A stretch of 23,686 bases of DNA, from positions 1 to 23,686 of the forward strand of contig CAZKFA010000030.1 in assembly GCA_964551925.1 (NCBI GenBank). The letters run 5' to 3'. Shown here piece after piece: positions 20,292 through 23,686 of this stretch. Below the pieces are notes generated by a model that saw nothing but the letters and a program-made list of their open reading frames with translations, was not told the DNA's origin and ran no database searches. The stretch's first letter is position 1. Each line of letters opens with the position of its first letter. The stretch is from CAZKFA01 sp964551925. GTDB taxonomy: Bacteria; Cyanobacteriota; Vampirovibrionia; LMEP-6097. Both the position numbers and the translations under genes were made by a program.

Positions 20292-20830
20292 TGGCAGAGA
20301 AGCAGGGATTAACTGAAGAACAAAAAGCGGAGCTAATCAAGCAGTTACGTGATATTAAGGGCTTCGTGGCAATTCAAATTCCACAGTGGATAGTAATAAC
20401 TTTAATTGTTATAGTAGTAATTTTGCTTGGAGTTTTGATTTATTATAAATTTATCAAGAAGCGTCAGCAACGATCTTTGACGCTTTATGAAATTACGATT
20501 GAGAAGCTCAAGAATTTTGATTATGGATCTTCAAGTAAGAAGTTTTATTTGGATTATTCAGAACTCGTAAGAAATTATATAGAACAGAGATTGCAATTGG
20601 CAGTTATGGATAAAACAGCTGAGGAGATTAAGCCAATATTGATTAGTAATCCTAAGATGCAGACACATAATGCGGTCACTCTGAGTAAGATTTTTGCAAG
20701 AGCAGATTTAGCAAAGTTTGCGCGCAAGGAGTTTGATATAGAAGTGCGATCTGAAGATATTGAATTAACTATTTCTATATTGAATAATATTGAAGAATTG
20801 ATCAAGGCTGAGGAAGAGCGCCGTCTACAA
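20291..20830 (+). CDS. DUF4381-like membrane protein, truncated by assembly gap
   Basis: The visible 180 residues have a short polar N-terminus, one membrane segment (about 33-52, WIVITLIVIVVILLGVLIYY) and a long cytoplasmic helical tail (LTLYEITIEKLKNF, then YSELVRNYIEQRL). This fits the DUF4381 protein that commonly sits between DUF58 and BatA. The frame runs into the N gap at 20831, so the true end is unknown; the family is about 150-190 aa, so little is probably missing. An uninterrupted reading from this gene through the gap into BatA would be an artefact. Its start overlaps the DUF58 stop. Confidence 0.8.
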
Positions 20831-20930
20831 NNNNNNNNNNNNNNNNNNNNNNNNNNNNNNNNNNNNNNNNNNNNNNNNNNNNNNNNNNNNNNNNNNNNNN
20901 NNNNNNNNNNNNNNNNNNNNNNNNNNNNNN
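20831..20930. other. 100-N assembly gap
   Basis: Exactly 100 undetermined bases lie here, the usual placeholder for a scaffold gap of unknown size. The end of the DUF4381 gene, and possibly more, is missing. Confidence 0.98.
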
Positions 20931-20944
20931 AAGGAGACCCTAGT

Positions 20945-21937
20945 ATGATTTTTGCTAATCCGTGGGTTTTACTTTTCTTGCTGTTTATCCCTGTGATTAT
21001 CTTCTTGTATTTATTTACTTCTAAGCAAGCTAGTCTAAATCTTTCTATAGTTAATTACAAACATAGTTTTTCTAATCTGATAGATAAAATTGGGTTTCAT
21101 TTACCTTTTGTCTTGCGAATTCTGGTTTTGGTTTTGGTGATTATCGCATTAGCTAGACCACAGTTAGGGCAATCTCATACTAGTAATAAACATCTTGGAC
21201 TAGATATTTTGCTTGCTGTCGATACCTCGCAAAGTATGTCAGCAATTGACTTGAAGCTTAATGGTAATAATGTCGATAGGCTAACTGTAGTCAAGGCAAT
21301 ATTGCAGGATTTTATTAAGGGGCGTAAGAATGATAGACTTGGCTTATTAGTATTTGGTGAGCATGCTTATACTCAGTGTCCATTGACGACTGATCACGGT
21401 GCTATTCTTGATTTGTTAAATCATATACAGATTGGTATGGTTGGACCAGCTACGGCAATTGGCTCAGCAATTGCGGTGGGAGTGAAGCGATTGAAGGATC
21501 TTAAAGCAAAGTCTCGCATTTTGATTTTGATGACAGATGGTGAGAATACGGCTGGTAATATATCTCCGCAATTAGCTACCGAACTGGCTAAAGAAATTGG
21601 CATTAAGATTTATACTATTGGAATTGGACAAGATGGTGAAGTGCCGATGCGCATCCCAACACCATTTGGCTATCAAACAATTAAGCAGATTTTCCGGGTG
21701 GATGAGAATAGTTTGGTGCAGATTGCTGAACAAACTGGTGGTCAATATTTCCGCGCTTATAGTACAGAAGATTTGGTAAAAATCTATAGCTATATTGATA
21801 AGCTTGAAAAAACAGAAATAGAAGTTAAGCAATATAATTCTTTTACTGATATTTATGAGGGATTCTTGTGGGCAGCATTCTTGCTATTCGTGGTCGAGTT
21901 GGTTTTGGGGCATACGGTTTTGTTTAGGGTAAATTGA
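20945..21937 (+). CDS. batA: BatA, VWA-domain membrane protein
   Basis: The 330-aa protein has membrane segments at about 7-25, 53-71 and 305-324 flanking a periplasmic VWA domain. The domain has an intact metal-ion-dependent adhesion site: DTSQS (93-97), Thr148 in PLTTD, and DGEN (198-201). RPQLG (71-75) after the second segment is typical. BatA and BatB are thought to form a membrane complex; in Bacteroides and Leptospira the Bat proteins are linked to oxidative or stress tolerance. I place the start at 20945, just after the gap, because AAGGAG (20931-20936) gives a good Shine-Dalgarno 8 nt away and MIFANPWVLL is the family start. The 3' end is followed after one base by batB. Confidence 0.93.
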   Translation: MIFANPWVLLFLLFIPVIIFLYLFTSKQASLNLSIVNYKHSFSNLIDKIGFHLPFVLRILVLVLVIIALARPQLGQSHTSNKHLGLDILLAVDTSQSMSAIDLKLNGNNVDRLTVVKAILQDFIKGRKNDRLGLLVFGEHAYTQCPLTTDHGAILDLLNHIQIGMVGPATAIGSAIAVGVKRLKDLKAKSRILILMTDGENTAGNISPQLATELAKEIGIKIYTIGIGQDGEVPMRIPTPFGYQTIKQIFRVDENSLVQIAEQTGGQYFRAYSTEDLVKIYSYIDKLEKTEIEVKQYNSFTDIYEGFLWAAFLLFVVELVLGHTVLFRVN

Positions 21938-21938
21938 G

Positions 21939-23686
21939 ATGAATATTAAGCATCCAGAATTATTACCATTAATCCTTGTCTTTGCTGCTTTAGTGATGCT
22001 GTTATTGCATGCTTGGAAACGTAGGAAGCTTATACTGTCTATATTCTGTGATCCAAGTCGCTTATTAACTATTTTCCCTAATGCTTCAACTATTAAAACT
22101 TCAATGAGATTTTTTCTATTGTTGTTTGCTGCTTTGATGTTTGTTACAGCTTTGATATCACCACGTTGGGGTTATGATTGGCAGGAAGTGGAAACTCGTG
22201 GTGTCAATATAATTATTGGCTTGGATGTTTCTAAGAGTATGCTTGCTGAGGATATTAGTCCTAATCGTCTTTCTAGAGCTAAATTAGAACTGATCAAATT
22301 ATTAGATAAATTAAATGGCGATAAAGTTGGTTTAATTATTTTTGCTGGTGATAGCTTCTTACAATCCCCTTTGACTCATGATTATTTAATGGTTAAGGAC
22401 TGGATTATGCAGATCTCACCAGAGTCCATTGCTGTTGAGGGCACTTCAATTAAGTCAGCAATTGAGCTTGGGCGTAAGTCTTTCAAACATTTGCCAGCAG
22501 TTGATCCGCGGGTGATGATAATTATTAGTGATGGTGAGGAGCAAGATCAGGCGACTATTGATGAAGCTAAACGAGCCAAGTCTGATGGTATTAGGATTTA
22601 TACAATCGGTATTGGTACTAGTGAAGGTGGTCCAATAAGAGTGGATAATAATTTATTGAGAGACCAGAATGATAATGTAGTTATTACTAAGCTTGATGAT
22701 GCCCTTTTGAAACAGCTTGCTGAAGTGACTTCTGGCTATTATGTACGTTCTAGTACTGGTGATTTTCATCTTGATACTTTGTATTATGATCATATCAAGG
22801 GTGAGGTTAAGGGGCAGGTACTTAAATCTGGTAAGACTAAACTGTGGAATGAAACTTATCAATTGTTTATGGCAATTGGTCTATTAGCCTTGTTGTTAGA
22901 AGTATTGATGAGTTTGAGTTTGTTCTCTTTGACTTGGATTACAACTTGGTTTACTAAGAAAACCAATAATATTTTTCGTTTGAGTGCTAGGAAAAAAATT
23001 CTTGCTCTAGTGTTCTTTCTTGCGACGCCGGCTCATGCTAATGTCTTTGATCTGAGTTTGTGGTCTGCTGATAATAAGTTGCAGACTCAGCAATATAGTG
23101 TGGCGCGCGACGAATACCTTAAATTGCAAGTAAAAGAACCTCACAATCCTCGTCTCAACTACAATCTAGGAGTGAGTTTGTACCGCACTGATTCTTTTGA
23201 AGAAGCAGTCAGTAGTTTCTTACGTGGGGCTAGTGAAGCTAAGTCTCCAGTGATACAGGAGCAAGCTTTTTATAATCTTGGTAATTCTTATTTCAAAAAG
23301 GAGAATTATAAAGATGCTGTTAGTGCTTATGAAAAAGCTTTGGCTATTAATCCTAAAGATGAAGATGCTAAGTTTAATTTGGAACTTGCCAAAAAACTAT
23401 TAGATGACCAGAAGCAAGATGGTGAAAAAGACGGCGACAAGAAAAATGACAAAGATAAAAAAGATGATAAGAAAGATGATAAGAAAGATGATGGAAAAGA
23501 TAAGGATGATAAGAAAAATCAACCTAAGCCTGATCCACAAAAAAACGAACAAGACCAGCAAAAGAAAAACCAGCCACAAAATCAAGCACAACCTAAATTA
23601 AGCAAACAAGATGTAGAGAATATCTTACGTAATGCTAATGAGGCAGCACCGCCTCAACAAAGAAAAACAGGCGCGCCGCCAAAAAA
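21939..23686 (+). CDS. batB: BatB-BatC fusion: VWA domain plus periplasmic TPR, cut by window edge
   Basis: I translated this frame by hand; it is open from the ATG at 21939 to the window end (582 codons). The BatB half has membrane segments near 8-27 and 58-78 and a VWA domain with DVSKS (96-100), Thr146 and DGEE (198-201), then a membrane segment near 306-330. Next comes ARKKILALVFFLATPAHA (about 350-367), which looks exactly like a signal peptide but lies inside the chain. It is followed by a TPR region (about 375-488: NYNLGVSLYRTDSFEEAV and YNLGNSYFKKENYKDAV in part), the usual BatC fold. Residues 489-560 are a Lys/Asp/Gln-rich low-complexity linker. The end resembles the BatC C-terminus (LSKQDVENILRNANEA). 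The start is 1 nt after the batA stop and is preceded by GAG. VWA-TPR fusions are known in other bacteria. Confidence 0.9.
   Translation, partial: MNIKHPELLPLILVFAALVMLLLHAWKRRKLILSIFCDPSRLLTIFPNASTIKTSMRFFLLLFAALMFVTALISPRWGYDWQEVETRGVNIIIGLDVSKSMLAEDISPNRLSRAKLELIKLLDKLNGDKVGLIIFAGDSFLQSPLTHDYLMVKDWIMQISPESIAVEGTSIKSAIELGRKSFKHLPAVDPRVMIIISDGEEQDQATIDEAKRAKSDGIRIYTIGIGTSEGGPIRVDNNLLRDQNDNVVITKLDDALLKQLAEVTSGYYVRSSTGDFHLDTLYYDHIKGEVKGQVLKSGKTKLWNETYQLFMAIGLLALLLEVLMSLSLFSLTWITTWFTKKTNNIFRLSARKKILALVFFLATPAHANVFDLSLWSADNKLQTQQYSVARDEYLKLQVKEPHNPRLNYNLGVSLYRTDSFEEAVSSFLRGASEAKSPVIQEQAFYNLGNSYFKKENYKDAVSAYEKALAINPKDEDAKFNLELAKKLLDDQKQDGEKDGDKKNDKDKKDDKKDDKKDDGKDKDDKKNQPKPDPQKNEQDQQKKNQPQNQAQPKLSKQDVENILRNANEAAPPQQRKTGAPPK
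23463..23493 (+). repeat. Short in-frame tandem repeat in the BatB-BatC linker
   Basis: GATGATAAGAAA repeats in tandem at 23463-23474 and 23475-23486, followed by a partial third copy. It codes for DDKK units of the charged linker. The 12-bp period keeps the frame, so copy number can vary without breaking the gene. Confidence 0.7.

Noticed and set aside
20291..21937. Single 548-aa open frame across the N gap
   Set aside because: The two sides are different proteins (DUF4381-like and BatA); batA has its own Shine-Dalgarno and start at 20945, and the gap is of unknown length.
23463..23520. Short direct repeats as a CRISPR-like array
   Set aside because: They are in-frame 12-bp coding repeats without spacers.
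23400..23601. Opposite and alternative frames over the Lys/Asp-rich region
   Set aside because: Low-complexity composition keeps several frames open; only the BatB-BatC frame continues from 21939.
1..23686. tRNA genes, CRISPR, insertion sequences or HIP1 (GCGATCGC) sites
   Set aside because: I looked through the intergenic regions and saw none; a systematic scan was not possible by eye.

Overview
The window is AT-rich (roughly 35-40% GC by eye) and densely coded on both strands. Short intergenic gaps alternate with 1-20 nt overlaps. It looks like chromosomal DNA of a Gram-negative-type bacterium: it carries a Kdo-8-phosphate synthase, a GT9 (heptosyltransferase-type) enzyme, an outer-membrane beta-barrel protein ending in Phe, and flagellar export genes. 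Several proteins resemble cyanobacterial forms (the small ferredoxin with a CEGVADC motif, the branched-chain aminotransferase, a TMEM14-type protein). Cyanobacteria lack flagella, so a non-photosynthetic cyanobacterial relative (Melainabacteria/Vampirovibrionia type) is my best guess. This is inferred from remembered family resemblance and not from a search.

Layout. 1-782 (-): kdsA, cut by the window edge. 853-1464 (+): helical protein of unknown function. 1444-4966 (-): ilvE, glcD, an 8Fe-type ferredoxin and a short-chain dehydrogenase, with two Fur-box-like palindromes in front of the ferredoxin and a hairpin terminator behind it. 5056-5400 (+): TMEM14-like membrane protein. 5422-5919 (-) and 5902-6678 (+): a Yip1-like membrane protein and coaX, overlapping head to head. 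6671-7522 (-): prmC. 7663-8826 (+): helical protein of unknown function behind a perfect sigma-70 consensus promoter. 8823-10355 (-): comM/yifB. 10429-11748 (+): purA. 11779-13131 (-): AAA/DUF4143 ATPase. 13305-14294 (-): fliP-fliQ. 14398-15384 (+): GT9. 15386-17073 (-): Fur-family regulator, a small unknown protein and a shortened NagA-like hydrolase. 17282-18115 (+): outer-membrane beta-barrel protein. 18343-23686 (+): a Bat/MoxR operon (MoxR ATPase, DUF58, DUF4381, BatA, BatB-BatC fusion), interrupted by a 100-N assembly gap at 20831-20930 and running off the window.

The most interesting signals are not genes. (1) A 41-bp hairpin repeat occurs twice at 38/41 identity in opposite orientation. 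One copy is spliced in frame into coaX and the other sits just upstream of the Bat operon; this is reminiscent of protein-invading palindromic elements. (2) A 20-bp imperfect palindrome, TTACTATACNNTGTATAATA, occurs three times, twice inside genes. (3) Many genes have a TATAAT-like hexamer ending 5-9 nt before the ATG and no Shine-Dalgarno sequence, which suggests widespread leaderless transcription. The few genes with strong Shine-Dalgarno sequences are a minority. (4) The BatB-BatC fusion keeps a signal-peptide-like segment at the join.

No tRNA, rRNA, CRISPR array, insertion sequence or integrase was seen. No gene-free stretch exceeds 300 bases; the longest are 18116-18342, 17074-17281 and 13132-13304, each described below.
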